From Diplonema papillatum (Eukaryota > Euglenozoa > Diplonemea > Diplonemida > Diplonemidae), in assembly GCA_030068145.1 (NCBI GenBank), contig JAPJBO010000199.1:124001-188000 (forward strand): DNA of 64,000 nt, given 5' to 3'. The first letter of the stretch is position 1, and every line of letters starts with the position of its first letter. Positions 50,786 to 62,411 of the stretch are shown in pieces. The notes under the pieces were generated by a model. The model saw only the letters and a program-made list of their open reading frames with translations, was not told the DNA's origin and did no database searches. Made by a program: the position numbers and the translations under genes.

Positions 50786-51589
50786 CGAACCACACGGATT
50801 AACATGCACTGTGCTAAGCAGCGGTTGCCAGATACTCCCGTAGGCAGTCCCTCGAGTTTTTTTTTTTTGGAGTTAAACTTTTTGCGCATACATGGTGCTA
50901 ACTTGCGGCGAGGCAGAGGCTCGTGAAGTGGTGAAAAAAAAAAAAGTCTACGAGCCGTGGTGCCATCCGAGGTAGTATAACTGTTTTCCCCTCAGCTTGT
51001 CTTGTGTGGGGCCGGGGCCAGTCAGCCTTCACTAGCATCAACGTTTGAGCACCTTGTGTGTGGCTTTGAGTAGCTGGCTTGGAACCCAACCGTCCACGCA
51101 GTCAGCCTGCGCAATGCACTTCCACTTGTTCGTCCAGATCGAATGTCTCCGGCGCCGACCAACGTCTCTCCAAGATCAATCTCTTGATTTGATCAAGGAG
51201 CAAGGCATCCACTTAGTGAATCGCCGGGTTTCGCAGCACGTTTATATCACTTGAAGCAGTCAAACTTTGAAACATTGCTGTGAGCTTACGGAGGAAAGGA
51301 GCCACACCCACTGTGCCTATGCTCTCTGTTGAGCTGGGAAAACAGGGCCAGCAGAAAGTCGTGCACGTCATGCTGGGCCTTGTGCCGTACCCCACATCCG
51401 TTGTCACGGTGTGCATTTCGTCCGGAACAAAAGCCCCGTCTCCTGTGGCCTTGATAGCGTCCGGAGCAGGTAGCAGTGCACGTTCCCAAATGGCGGTGGA
51501 GACCTCAAACTGTGAGACTTCCAAAACTGGACGGAAAGGAGATGCAGAGGAAGCATGAGTTCAAGCCACGCGGACGTACAGCGCAGTTG
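50786..51589. other. Spacer with protein-like frames on both strands
   Basis: 50843-50860 is a short reversed piece of family A (GGCAGTCCCTCGAG). At 51213-51530 the minus frame reads FEVSTAIWERALLPAPDAIK and VAPFLRKLTAMFQSLTASSD, while the plus frame 51280-51558 reads LSVELGKQGQQKVVHVMLGL. I cannot choose between them. 51045-51254 plus reads LRRRPTSLQDQSLDLIKEQG. Confidence 0.35.
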
Positions 51590-51699
51590 TGCCGATTCAT
51601 CGTGGGAATGCTAAGCGCGTAACGAACCACTCACCAGGAAGGTGTTGGGCACCGGATTCCAAAGGAATCGGAAAACAAAAGTTTGCCGTGCGTGTTTTC

Positions 51700-52320
51700 T
51701 GATTTTGACCGCACAATGAAGTGCTGACAAGCATGAAGCGGTGAAATGGCACAGTGCGGTATGAAGTGGCGCAGTAAAGCATGAAGTGGTGACGATGAAA
51801 TGGCTAAGCGCAGTACGGCATGAAGTGGTGAAATGGCGGAGCACAGTGAGGCGGTGAAGTGACGAAGTAAGGCATGACGATGAAGTGGCTAAGCGCAGCA
51901 AGGCATGAAGTGGTGACGATGAAGTGGCTAAGCGCAGTACGGCATGAAGTGGTGAAATGGCGGAGCACAGTGAGGCGGTGAAGTGACGAAGTAAGGCATG
52001 ACGATGAAGTGGCTAAGCGCAGCAAGGCATGAAGTGGTGACGATGAAATGGCTAAGCGCAGTACGGCATGAAGTGGTGAAATGGCGGAGCACAGTGAGGC
52101 GGTGAAGTGACGAAGTAAGGCATGACGATGAAGTGGCTAAGCGCAGCAAGGCATGAAGTGGTGACGATGAAGTGGCTAAGCGCAGCAAGGCATGAAGTGG
52201 TGACGCGACGAGCAGTGAGTGCCATGATGAAGTGGTGGAGTGGTGTAAAAAAATAATAATAAGCACAATATCGGTGAAGTGGTGAAGTGGTGGTTAGCGC
52301 CATGTATGAAAACGTTTTGC
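51700..52320. repeat. ~124 bp satellite of GCATGAAGTGGTGA-type words
   Basis: GCACAGTGAGGCGGTGAAGT recurs at about 51841, 51965 and 52089, each unit built from shorter GAAGTGG(C/T)TAAGCGCAG(C/T)A and GAAGTGGTGACGATGAA pieces. The edges decay into shorter imperfect repeats. Confidence 0.92.
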
Positions 52321-52439
52321 TTGAGAAATCCGGGATTTTAGGGTCACCGGGTGGCCTTTGCTAAAACTTTAGAGGGCGAGTAAGGGCTATGTGGGTGCGG
52401 GTTGTTTCTTTCGTGTACACTTTCAATACTAGTAAGGGG

Positions 52440-52645
52440 CAACGAAGGCCGGGGAGAGCCGGGGGCAGTGAAGTAACGAAGCCCGCGAACGGTGGGTGGT
52501 GACCCCTCCGAACAGCCTCCCTGGCCCTGGCCCACGCCTGATGCCGCAACCCCTTAACCCGGGCGGCGGCGCTTTGGCATGGGCCAGGAACCTCAAGGGA
52601 GCAGCTAGAGGCATCATCCACGCTCCCAAGGCCCACACACACTTT
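52440..52645 (-). repeat. Family N repeat, inverted copy
   Basis: Reverse complement of 43440-43660, over 90% identical. Confidence 0.8.
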
Positions 52646-52685
52646 CACTACTAGTAATGGTTAGCCCTTTTTTATACACCGAGGC

Positions 52686-52895
52686 TGGACTCCGCTCGTT
52701 ATAGAAATAACGAGGGATTTCACGTGTCATGTTGATAACGCGAGACAAAACACGTGAGCACATGTCTGCAGGACATCCGGTCACCTGGCTCTGCGGCCTG
52801 CTCATGGCGATAAGTCTGTCTAGCTGGTCCGCCATGTTGCCGAGTCCGAATACAATTCGCAGAAAGTGTCGACATTTCGGCCGTTGTTTTTTTTT
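52686..52895 (-). CDS. Possible exon, unknown
   Basis: Minus frame: CRHFLRIVFGLGNMADQLDR, LIAMSRPQSQ, then CPADMCSRVLSRVINMTREI and PRYFYNERS before family J-type sequence. ATG at 52835 is possible; a CAG|GTGACC donor lies after SRPQSQ. A T run follows upstream. A short palindrome CTCGTTAT/ATAACGAG (52697-52716) marks the 3' side. No family assigned. Confidence 0.35.
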
Positions 52896-53590
52896 TTTTT
52901 TTTTTTTTTTTTTTCCTTTTTTCTTTTTCCCCCGACGACAGCAGTGCTCCCGCTAACCTCACTTTTAGTGAGGAAACCCAAAAACCCCTGGGTGAGGCTT
53001 TTTTTTTTTTTTTTTTTCTCCCCCGCTAGGCTCTCGCGTTTGGTGCGGGCTATTAGCTCCTGTTGCAGGGGGGCACCCGAGTCTTCCAAATGGGGCTCCG
53101 GACCCCCCCGGCGAACGGTACCAACGGGAAAAAGGTGAGGAATTTCCTCATGAAAAATTCCTCACCCTCTTTCGGCCTCTTTTTTTTTTGAGGGATTCCT
53201 CGCGCTTTTTCACGAGCTGAAGTTCGCTTGAAATTCCGGGGGTTCAGGGTCTCCGTGTGACCGTTCATGAATGGGTTCTCTTAGAGCAAGAAAGGGCTGT
53301 TTACGGGTTGTATATTTAGTGCACGCTTTCTCGTTAGCGGGAGCACTAGACGACAGCGAACCACACCCGAAGGCGGTTTATTTATTTTGGCAGGTTTCTC
53401 TACCGGCCGAGTCGTCCTCCCGTCGTCTGCCTCTCCGCTCCCGTGGCCACTTCATTGCCGAATTTGGCTAGCATGACACTGCAACTCCCCTCCCGAACAA
53501 CTGTACTGTTCGGGCGGCATTTTTTGCGGACTCAATGTTCTTTATGCGGCATGGTATCGGGATTTGTATCTTTCGTGGCACAAGTAGTGC
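52896..53590. other. Homopolymer-rich spacer with a family K element
   Basis: T runs at about 52887-52914 and 52999-53017. 53208-53340 is family K; 53345-53420 has family L words. The Phe/Lys-rich ORFs come from the T runs. Confidence 0.6.
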
Positions 53591-54640
53591 AGTCTAGTGG
53601 TCTAGCTTGCTAGCAAGCACACGAGTGCGAGGTTTGAGGGCAGCAACGCGGCCGGTCCAAAACAAGCCCGAGGTAAGAAGTTCCATCTTGTCCCTTGCTT
53701 TGGAGAAACACATACTGTTGCGACAAAGCAAACATGTCGACGCCTCTCGGGGGTTGCGAGCTTTTTCTGCCGTTGCTCCGTTGCAGGCGGGGGGCGAAAG
53801 CACGGTGGGGAGAAAGTGGAGGAGAAGGAAGGAAGCGAGAGAGAGAGAGAGAGGAAGACAGAGAACTCGAAACCGTATGGCGGAACAGGAAGAGACAGCC
53901 CATCGAGAAGAAGGGAACATTAAGTCTGGGAGAGGAAAGGAGGGGGGGCTCTGCGTTCGCTTCGCAAAGATTGGGTGGGTGATAGTGCGGGTGATATTGT
54001 CATCTTTGTGATAAACAGAAGTCCGGGGTTTGCCTGTACAACGCGGATTTTCCCTGAGGGGGTTTGCCGAAGACAGGAGATGGACATACTATTGTGGCAG
54101 ATAGAAGATAAGAGAGTGTTATGTTTTGCCGACCACCGATCGAACACCCCGCGGAAACAGCAGTCCAAGAGCCCGCTGCGACGGATATGGCAGGCGGGCG
54201 ACACCTCGTTTCATGCGCACACGCCGAGGAAACGCCCTCGCCACACGCGAAGCCGCGAGCTTAAGGGTCCGGCTGATTCCAATAACCAAAAGCATCAAAG
54301 GCACGGCGTACCTTGGGGTTCGGCGCTTTTCGCTGTGCCCATAGTACCCTCCTCGCAATACGTTGCGGGACGAGGGGGCACCCCGCAAGATCGGAATGAC
54401 TAAAACGATGTTGCGTAGGTTTTGGTGTATTCTTGAGCCGATCCACCTCCTGCCCGGTCGAACGTCGTTTCAGAGACGGGCGCCGAAACCGAGTCAAAAA
54501 GGAAGCAGCTTGCCGACGCGGGGAGCACCGACAAAATGGAAGGTCTTGCGTGTACCAACGTTGCAACAGCAAAACAGCAACAACTGAGCGAGCAAACCCT
54601 CGAGCGCTACCGAGCGCAGCGCCCAGGTCGTTCTCAGGGG
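53591..54640. other. Spacer; possible plus-strand splice pair and family F fragment
   Basis: A strong donor GAG|GTAAGA at 53672-53678 and acceptor CCGTTGCAG at about 53781-53789 could bound a ~117 nt plus-strand intron, but flanking frames (VQNKPE / AGGESTVGRK) are unrecognised. 54240-54330 is a family F fragment (GATTCCAATAACCAAAAGCATCAAAGGC). Confidence 0.35.
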
Positions 54641-54644
54641 GGGT

Positions 54645-54915
54645 TTGCAAGAACGTGCTTGGAACGGGTATGTGCCCAAGACCGCACTGGTCCCGTCTGC
54701 GCCGTGTTTCGGTCCTTTAAGCCACGGACACATAAGGCGGGCCATCATCAGCGCGGAACCTGAGTGTCTGCAGACAGGACAGCGGTGTGAGTCTGGTTTG
54801 TCAGGCGGCTGTTCGTAGCTCGCCACAGCCAGGACCACCCGTGCTACTAATCCGTCACGGGGAGAAGGCCCCTACAGCCGTGTCTGAGCAATCAGCTAAA
54901 AAACTCAGGGCACTC
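54645..54915 (+). mobile_element. Family B element
   Basis: TTTGCAAGAACGTGCTTGGA to AATCAGCTAAAAAACTCAGG, over 90% like 29196-29480. Confidence 0.75.
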
Positions 54916-55028
54916 GTTGAGGTTCTCAGAGGGGGGGTGAGTAAAGGCATCGTGGCCCGGCAGGGACGTAATTGTCGTGGAGTAGTTGGTCCATCGGCAG
55001 GTAGGCTGGCCGGGTAGCGAAGGGCGAC

Positions 55029-55250
55029 ATAAAACCTTGTGTCTTTTTTAAACGCTGCCGCGGGGCCGGTTTGTTGAACGCTTACGCCCGCCACTAAACC
55101 CAGATTCACCTGTGTTTCGTGTGGGCTACAGCACATTTACCTCCTTTGATCTTTGCAACTGGCAGCCTCCTCAAGTATTTCCTACAAAGCAGGTGCTTAT
55201 ACAAAAAAATGGGTGGCCATTTACCAAAAAGACACAAGGTTTTGACCCTG
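55029..55250 (-). mobile_element. Family I TIR element interrupted by a family A element
   Basis: The outer parts (55029-55068 and 55206-55250) are the two ends of family I in reverse orientation (AAAACCTTGTGTCTTTTTT ... AAAAAGACACAAGGTTTTGA). Between them lies a 5'-truncated family A copy (55070-55207, TTGTTGAACGCTTACGCCCG to GCTTATACAAAAAA). So family A was active after family I. Confidence 0.8.
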
Positions 55251-55764
55251 CATGATACAACGGGCAACCTGTGTTCGCGACTAACTCGACAACCGCCGGC
55301 CATAGGAAAAATTTCCGCAAAAGCCCTTCTTACTTTGGGTACTTCGCCGGCGTCACCGAACGGCCTAAGTAACACCGTCCGGACCCAACTTGCCCACTTC
55401 CGACCGATCTGAGGTTCATGGGTGGGCGGACAGTCATGATGGACGGCCGGGACACGAATAGATCCGGAAGATCTAGAGCTTCTGGTCGTCGACAGATGAT
55501 TGTCGAGGTCCAACTGAGCCCCAAGTCTGGGCCAAGACAAGGTAGCCGGCCTGAGACATCAGACATATTAAGACCTAACCCCGAGGAAACTTGAAAGGTG
55601 GGAGGGGGGGTCTTTCCCTCATTTGCATACTGGAGGAAGCAGACGGCGGGTTAAACCCTCGGCGCCTGCCGGAAAGATTGCCGGATGCAGATAGTAGTAA
55701 TTTTCGCCGGGCTGCACATGCTCCACGTATTTGCGGACGTAGATGTCGAACTGAATCAAAAAAA
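55251..55764. other. Spacer, no supported gene
   Basis: Open frames on both strands (for example 55330-55566 minus) are unrecognised. Confidence 0.4.
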
Positions 55765-55938
55765 GACAGGCGCTTCGTTTTGTTTGTGCGTGCCAGGTGA
55801 TCGTTTTCCCACTTGTATTTACCCTGTGTATATTCACAGGGTAAGGAATTCTGATCAACCACCAAAACACGCGTGTCTACGCCTCTTTAGCCTGCACAAT
55901 ACATTGGAGGGCAACCCGCAAGATTGTTGGTACTAAAA
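55765..55938 (+). mobile_element. Family D element
   Basis: Full-length copy with TATTCACAGGGTAAGGAATT, ending GATTGTTGGTACTAAAAAG. The preceding GTAGATGTCGAACTGAATCA occurs again at 56108 and 56595. Confidence 0.78.
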
Positions 55939-56133
55939 AGAAAGGGGATACCCGGGCCAGAGCTGCGCAGGTTCCGTCAGAACTTGAACGACAGACAACG
56001 TGGAACCTGAAGGCCTGAAGACGCGAGCAAGTAGAATGCATACAATAGCTTTTCTTTCTTTTCGGAGTAAGGGCCCGGTGCTTCGGACACACATACCTTA
56101 CGTACTTGCTTACGTAGATGTCGAACTGAGTCG

Positions 56134-56359
56134 AGAAATACTCGAGGGGCTGCCTTGCGCTCACTTCGAAGGAGGCTAGAGGGGGAGAACCAATACAACT
56201 ACAAAGTGGGTCGTTTTTGTTGAACGCTTACGCCCGCCACTAAACCCAGATTCACCTGTGTTTCGTGTGGGCTACACCACATTTACCTCCTTTGATCTTT
56301 TGCGGCTGGCAGCCTCCTCAAGCATTTCTTACAAAGCAGGTGCTTATACAAAAAAAAAA
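56134..56359 (+). mobile_element. Family A element, copy 6
   Basis: GAAATACTCGAGGGGCTGCC to GCTTATACAAAAAAAAA. Confidence 0.8.
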
Positions 56360-57686
56360 CCCCCCGATTTTCCACACGCGGGCCAGAGTTGCGCTGGCTC
56401 GTTTTGTTCTGTACTTTTGGTAGACTGTCGTGCTTAATGTTGTGGCCCCTCCTCGTCTGCACTTGATCTCAGACAACGTGGAACCTGAGGGCCTGAAGAC
56501 GTGCGAGTATAATGCATACTATAGTTGTCTTGCCTGGGTACGGGGCCGGAGTCGCGGACTGCGGTCACACATACTTTACGTATTTGCGTTCGTAGATGTC
56601 GAACTGAATCAAAGAGATGCGTGGTTTTGTTTTATTATTTAACTTGTTAGTTGTCCGCGTCAAGTTTTGTTGAGCATTGAGCTCTTTTGAGCTCATGGAC
56701 CGCATGGATTTGCATGCACTTTCTCACTTAATGACGTCACCTGTCATTGTGTCACCATCGAGTGCGGCGCCAAAACTTGCCGTGACACCTATGATCAAGG
56801 TAAAGAGGAAAACGGATACCCATGCGCAGGCTCGTTTTGTTCTGTACTTTGGTAGACCGGTCGGTATGTGTTCAACAGCGTGACTCCCCCGTAGGTCTAC
56901 AGACAACGTGGAACCTGAAGTCCTGAAGACAGGAGACGGCGATGTGGATTTACGCCGAAGCACAGTCTTTTACGGGCCAGACTTCCGACTTGAGACTCAA
57001 ATATTCTCCCGCCATAGCCCACCTGGAGGTGGTTGATTCCGTTCGGCAAGTCTTTTCCGCCGGCGGGAGTTGCTAAAGCTGGCGTTAGGGTTCTCTCTTC
57101 GTTTTCTCTTCTTCGCAACGGCAGCAAGTGTCAGACTAGCCGCATTGTACAGTCGATGTATGCCGTGCTTTGGTGGCACTCCTTCGCACGGGTTGGTCCC
57201 TTTTTGTAGAGGGCGAACTTTATTTCCTTGGCTGTGTTTTCTTGCTTTTTAGAGTGTAAGTTCAGGTAGAGATCCGGGGGTTTTAGAGTGAAAATTCGCT
57301 TGAAACTCCGGGATTGTCAAGGTCTCCGGGCGACCTTCTCCTTCTTTGCAGAGCATTGTAACAGGGATGACGTTAGGACGCTTTGCTTTTAGACGCTGTT
57401 CCTGGGTTTATTAGTGTTGTTCCGTCCGATACTGCTCTTTTTGGGTGCAGCAATGTGGTGCAAAGTAGTTAGGCGCACTGAAGCAGTGCAGTGAAGGGTA
57501 CAGGGGAAGGGCCCGGGGGGAGAATCCTACGTTCCCAGGCGGCTTTGGGCAGATCTTAACGTACACGTCATCTCGTGTTCGCTACAACGTCAGTTCCGCT
57601 AAAAAGCGATCGCCGGACAACTAAACAAGAACTCGTTTCGGTCGTTTGCGAAGTCCAAAGGAAGGCTTCGGTCGGATTTAGCTGAT
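56360..57686. other. Repeat fragments, no gene
   Basis: GACAACGTGGAACCTGA(A/G)G(G/T)CCTGAAGAC recurs at about 55990, 56470 and 56900. 57030-57140 has family L words, 57255-57340 family K twice. A plus frame before AAG|GTAAAG at 56797 resembles 5385-5445 (GCCAAAACTTGCCGTGACACC), so both are repeat. Confidence 0.5.
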
Positions 57687-57938
57687 TCATTTGCATTCCC
57701 TCCATGTCTTTCGAGCATGTGGTATGTCATTCATACTCATTCTAATCGGCATCCCTCTTCTTGAATCGCGAACGATCCCTTCCGCAAATGATACCACCGC
57801 CATTTGGAAGCGCGACTCGGTACGTGTGAGGCCGACTAACGCAGTACCAAGCACGGGGCAATCGCCCATCTGCTCTATCCCCTCGGACAGGGCGCGCAAG
57901 TTCAGCCCGAGCTGATCTCCCGCGTAGCCAAGCACCAA
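57687..57938 (-). CDS. ORF, unknown
   Basis: Minus frame from about 57947: GLVLGYAGDQLGLNLRALSE, GIEQMGDCPVLGTALVGLTR, FQMAVVSFAEGIVRD and a stop after KTWRECK. VLGTALVGLTR faintly recalls the VALSR-type motif of PIF1-like helicases, but the preceding motif is absent, so I do not assign it. Confidence 0.35.
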   Translation of the reverse strand: MVLGYAGDQLGLNLRALSEGIEQMGDCPVLGTALVGLTRTESRFQMAVVSFAEGIVRDSRRGMPIRMSMNDIPHARKTWRECK

Positions 57939-58001
57939 GCCGAAGTGGGTTTAGCGCCACGTCGGACTCAGGATGCTACTTCCTGTAGAGCATGGAGTTA
58001 C

Positions 58002-58444
58002 CATGCAGGGTCAAAACCTTGTGTCTTTTTGGTAACAGGGGTTTAGACCCGAAAAAAAAATGGTCACCCATTTTTTCTGGAAAATTTTTGGGTTTAAATA
58101 ATACATCCTCCTCCTACTGCGTATACTCGTCGCGGGTGATGCATAAATCGAAAGTAGAAAGGTCAAGCAGTGATTCGGTGTGTTTTGTCACAATCGTCAA
58201 GCGAGGGGTGAAGTTACGATGTTTTCGGGATAGCGACGGGGTTATTCAACCTGTAACGAGTGTTAGGTATTCGTCGGATATATTAATCTTCTAAGATCTG
58301 CGATCTTATACGACAAAAAAAATTGGAACAAATACTGCGGTGATTTTTGATGAAGTTGAGCAATTTTTTTCCAAATTTTTTCTTGGGGGCCATCGGCCGC
58401 GCGGCAACATTTACCAAAAAGACACAAGGTTTTGACCCTGCATG
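58002..58444. mobile_element. 443 bp TIR element (family I), copy 2
   Basis: CATGCAGGGTCAAAACCTTG and its exact inverse at the ends; TTAC on both sides (57998-58001, 58445-58448). Ends match 45681-45894, but the centre has about 200 extra bases, including a segment inverted relative to 31970-32005. A T(T)A-rich 4 bp target is conserved between copies (TTAA, TTAC). Confidence 0.82.
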
Positions 58445-61400
58445 TTACCAGGTTTTATGCTGGGAACAGGGCTTACGCAGCTCTTTTGTCTTGGAGCTAA
58501 AATACCTACTGATAATCAATCCGTAGGGTCAGGCAAAAAAGAAATAGAGCTTAGGGGCTCACCTGCCTGTGTGGCATGTCTTTGCCTCTGCCTCCTCTCC
58601 GGCCTCGACCTTCCAGTGTCGCGGTGGTAGGCAACAGCAGGATCTGCTGTTACTGCGGTTGATTCCCCAGATGAATCTGCAGAAAAGATAGTACGTGCTG
58701 ATAACGTACTGGTTTCAGCACGTGTACACGTACTGATTCAGTATGTGTACAAAAAGAAACTAAGAGAATTAACGTGCTGAAATCAGTACGTTCAGCATGT
58801 TGAACGTAAGACCTGGGAACCCACGAGATCGCCTGCCTTGTGTTCACGCCTTCCGCAGACAGAATCAGAAATGAAAGCACCACTGCACTGTCCCTTCCGT
58901 GGAGCCTTTGCACATACAACGCCTGCGTGAACGACTTCTCCCCGAAAGAAATGCGTTGTTTTGGTTTATTATTTTGCTCGCCGATTCTTCGCAATCCGAC
59001 TTCATTTTTGCACAGTTCACTGCGGTCTATCAGGAAGGGATGGGACCGGCTTAGTCTCGCCGCAGTATCTGGATCCTTCCAGCATCGACAGCTCTCGCAC
59101 ACTCTCCTTTCAGAGCAAAAGTTCGCTAGAAACTTCGCAAAACGCTTTGTGCGTTTTTGGGGGAAGGAATTGCACACACCAGGGGACTTTAGCTCTTTGT
59201 CTGCCCGAGCAAAAAAGCCGGTTTCAGTCAAACCCCCGGTTTTTGGGCTCTGCGGTGCCTGTGGGTGTCTGAGCGCCTGGAACCGTCGCCCCCGCGCACG
59301 CAAACAAGGGGGCGGAGGGGGGGTGGTGAGATATAAGCTTGCGGTGGTGGTGTGCACGTCTATCAAACTACGGAGATGGTAAGTGAGTTGAAGTATGGCT
59401 AAAGCTGCTCGAATTGCAGTGGCACTCCGTGACGCGCCACGTAACTGCAGGACTGTACAGTACACAGGGGCCACTGGAAATCAACTCTTATGAATTATTT
59501 TTTATTTTTTTGAAACCCCGGAAAACCGGGTTTCCAAGGTCCCCTGGCACACACAGTAGCAGTCGTTCCGTTTTTCAGAGTGAAAGTTCGCTTGAAACTC
59601 CGGGGTTTTAAAGTCTCCGGGTGACCTTCGTCGTTATTGGAGGATATCCTTTGTGCTCTGAGTGTCGCAAGAGTGGTGGTTACACGAGGTAAGAGGATCG
59701 GTGGGTACCTTGGTTGTTGGTCATTGGTGGTTTCGGCCATTTACCTTACTGACGGTAGGCCCTTCTAAGTATGGTGCCGCAGTAGCTGACTGTCTGTCTT
59801 CTTGGTACCGTCTGACCGTCTCTTTTCGTTGTCCTTTTTTTCTTCGTTCTTCGCGGGGGTAGGGAAGAAGGTGTTCGGTCTTTGGGGTGAATGGTGGTGT
59901 ATCCTTCCTTCGCAACCGCAGTCCTGTGCCTGGTCCAGGTTCTGCACGTGCGCTGGGGGGTGCGCTTCCTGGACGGCCCGGCTCTGGGGATGCAGGTGGA
60001 CGCCACCGATCACGAAGAGGCTAGCACGGGGTGTTCTTCGGTCCTTTGAAGCGAATGGCCTGCGATCCCCTTTTTTTTTTGCGTCATTACCAAATGTAAT
60101 TTGTCAAGAACAAAAAAACCCGATCGACGGCAGCATTCACCTGCGCCCCCCCCTGAAAGTGACCTGAGCTCGACGGCACACTACTGAACGATGCAGATTA
60201 TCGCCACAAATTCTTTGCATTCTAGCTCAAAACTACAAGGCTTGGCAACGTTCGAGCGGGCAGAGGGGTGGTTTTGGCTCAACGACCCTCACCCCCCCGA
60301 TAGATGAACAAACCAGGTTTTGAAGGAAGTGCGCGCAAATTACACCCTGCCGAGGGATCGCAAGGGCCACTCAACCATGCCAGTCGGAACAGGACGGCGA
60401 CAACTACCGTCCTGCGCAACTACCTTCGCATACAACCTCACAGGGGGTCGTTTAATGTTTAAGCAGAGGAGGGTAATATTCTATAACGCTTCGTTCACGC
60501 GGAGTTGTTTCAAAATGTGCGGCTGCTCGTGCAAGTTGCCCTTCTGCAGCTTCATCTTCAGGATAGAGCGGAAAAGCGGGGGGGGGGGGGATCTTAGTTT
60601 AATCTCATGAGGGGCCATTGGGAGCCCTCTGACTTTCGTCTTTTCTTTCGCCGCGGAAGAATGCGCACTCCTTTCGAACTGCGCTCGTGATCATCGGCCT
60701 GATCCGAATTTGGAGCTCGTCGGCGAGTCCTTTGTTGGAGTTGAGGTCCGCTTTGAGACTCATTTAACCCCAGGGTTCACTTGAATTGTTCAATCCTGGT
60801 CGGACGCAAGTTTGTTTGGCCCAGGGGCCCGGGGTGGGGGGGGGGGGGAACCTTAGTTTTAGACGTGAACCACTTGTGCACACACGAATGGCTTTCTGGA
60901 GCTGGACTTCGCCGTGCAAATGCAGACGAAAGGAAGGGAAGGAGGGGGGGGGGGTGTTGATTGGGTAGTGTCACAGCAGAGCAAGAATATGGAACAGTCG
61001 TCGCCTTGTCTGAGTGACCGAGAGGCCAGAGCGGTTGGATTGGCTGGAGGAGGCCCACGTGCGTGTGCCGCGGCTCCAATGCGCAGGGACCGGCCACAGC
61101 CTCTTCGGGACGGGTCGACGACCGCGTGTAGCCGTGCCCACGCTCTAACAGACTGGCCGCTCCAACGGTGCAGCCTTGACCCCCGTTGTCGGTCGACTAC
61201 TTGGGTCAGCGGGTGCACGTCACGTCACCACGCTGCGCAGCTTTGTTTTTGGGCGAAACCTTGCTTGAATGGATCTTCCGGGTTTCTTTCTTCTAGCCGC
61301 CGGGGCGACACTTTTCGCGTGTGTTATTTGTGTTCGCCGACAATCAACCGGGGGGTTGTGATGTGCAGTCTGATGTCTTTCGACGTTTCTTGCTATCCTT

Positions 61401-61755
61401 CCTTTGGGTGGTGGTTTTAAACTTTTGCTATCAATCCGTTCTCTTTTCTATTCGTTCGCTGATGTTTTAATGTTTTCTTTTTTTTTTTTTTTTTTTCCAG
61501 AACCACAATTCCAGGTCCACAAAGCTGGAGGAGGGAATAACGAGCCATGATCAGTGACATCCGATCGTACGGCTAGCCCAGTCTCCCGCCCTTAACAGAA
61601 CGGAGCAGTGCGTTACCAACTCCCTTGATCTGCCTGCGTACTCTACGGTCCAGCGATAAAAGCTCAGTTGGCATGGAGCCAGCCTTCACAGCTTCTTGGA
61701 GTCGGAGGCTGCGCCCGGGCCGCAAGCGAAAAGCAGGCGTGCCTCCCACCTAAAC
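58445..61755. other. Spacer with unassigned ORFs and repeat fragments
   Basis: 58689-58810 has nested inverted and direct words (ACGTACTGATT, CAGCACGT). A plus frame 58840-59379 (FARNFAKRFVRFWGKELHTP) ends at a TG|GTAAGT donor but overlaps a family K-like piece. 59572-59632 is family K. A tiny plus frame 59643-59687 (YPLCSECRKSGGYTR) sits between AG and GTAAGA and could be a micro-exon. Nothing is firm. Confidence 0.35.
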
Positions 61756-61759
61756 CCGC

Positions 61760-61905
61760 GTTTTGTTTGTGCGTGCCGGTTGATCGTTTTCCCACTCGTA
61801 TTTACCCTGTAATTCTGATCAACCACCAAACACGCTGCCTACGTCTTTTTAGCCTGCACAATACATTGAAGGGCAACCCACAAGATTGTTAGTACTAAAA
61901 ATACT
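61760..61905 (+). mobile_element. Family D element
   Basis: GATCGTTTTCCCACTCGTAT to GATTGTTAGTACTAAAAATA; lacks the TATTCACAGGG piece. Confidence 0.75.
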
Positions 61906-62354
61906 CTCTCGAAAAGCGGGGGACACTCCCGGGTGGCCTTGTCGGCAGCTTCCTCAGCCGCCGCCCATTCGCGCTTGACGGTGCACGGTTGCCAAACGGG
62001 TGGAGCGGGGAGGATGCGGTCTTTCGGGCAAGCACCGCACCTCCTTCCGCAGTTAAGGATTTGGCCAACAGACTGCCACCGCCATCGCAAGCACCGGACC
62101 GTAGGTCAAAGTGCTTCACCTGGAGCTGTGAGCACATTTCTGCCTGCCGGATGGTGCGTATGAGGTGTGGCGGAGCCTGAAAACAGGGTCGCACTGACCG
62201 AAGAATGGGGTCAAAAAAGAAAAACAACTTCGCCCTGTCCGATGACAGTTTGTGTAAGACTGGCCCGTCCAGGAGGAGTTCCAGTCCTTTAAGCCACGGA
62301 CACATAAGGCGGACCATCATCATGTGGCAAAGGGGGGAGGGGGGGGGGGGGGTC
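61906..62354. other. Spacer with protein-like minus frames and a family B end
   Basis: Minus frames at 61895-62180 (ILNCGRRCGACPKDRI; CSQLQVKHFDLRSGACDGGG) overlap in two frames and are unrecognised. 62276-62325 is a short family B piece. Confidence 0.4.
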
Positions 62355-62411
62355 CAGCGCTCTTGTTAAGGATCAGCCACTTTGGCCGGATGGCCGGATA
62401 AACCAGACCCC
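62355..62411 (+). mobile_element. Family G element, 57 bp left-end fragment
   Basis: CAGCGCTCTTGTTAAGGATC through GGATAAACCAGACCCCG, again directly after a long G tract (62333-62352). Confidence 0.8.

Noticed and set aside
57687-57938. PIF1-helicase-like identity
   Set aside because: Only a faint VALSR-like match; the preceding conserved helicase motif is missing.
58650-59474. 274 aa minus ORF
   Set aside because: Overlaps a 180 aa plus ORF and family K-like sequence; no recognisable domain, so not called as a gene.
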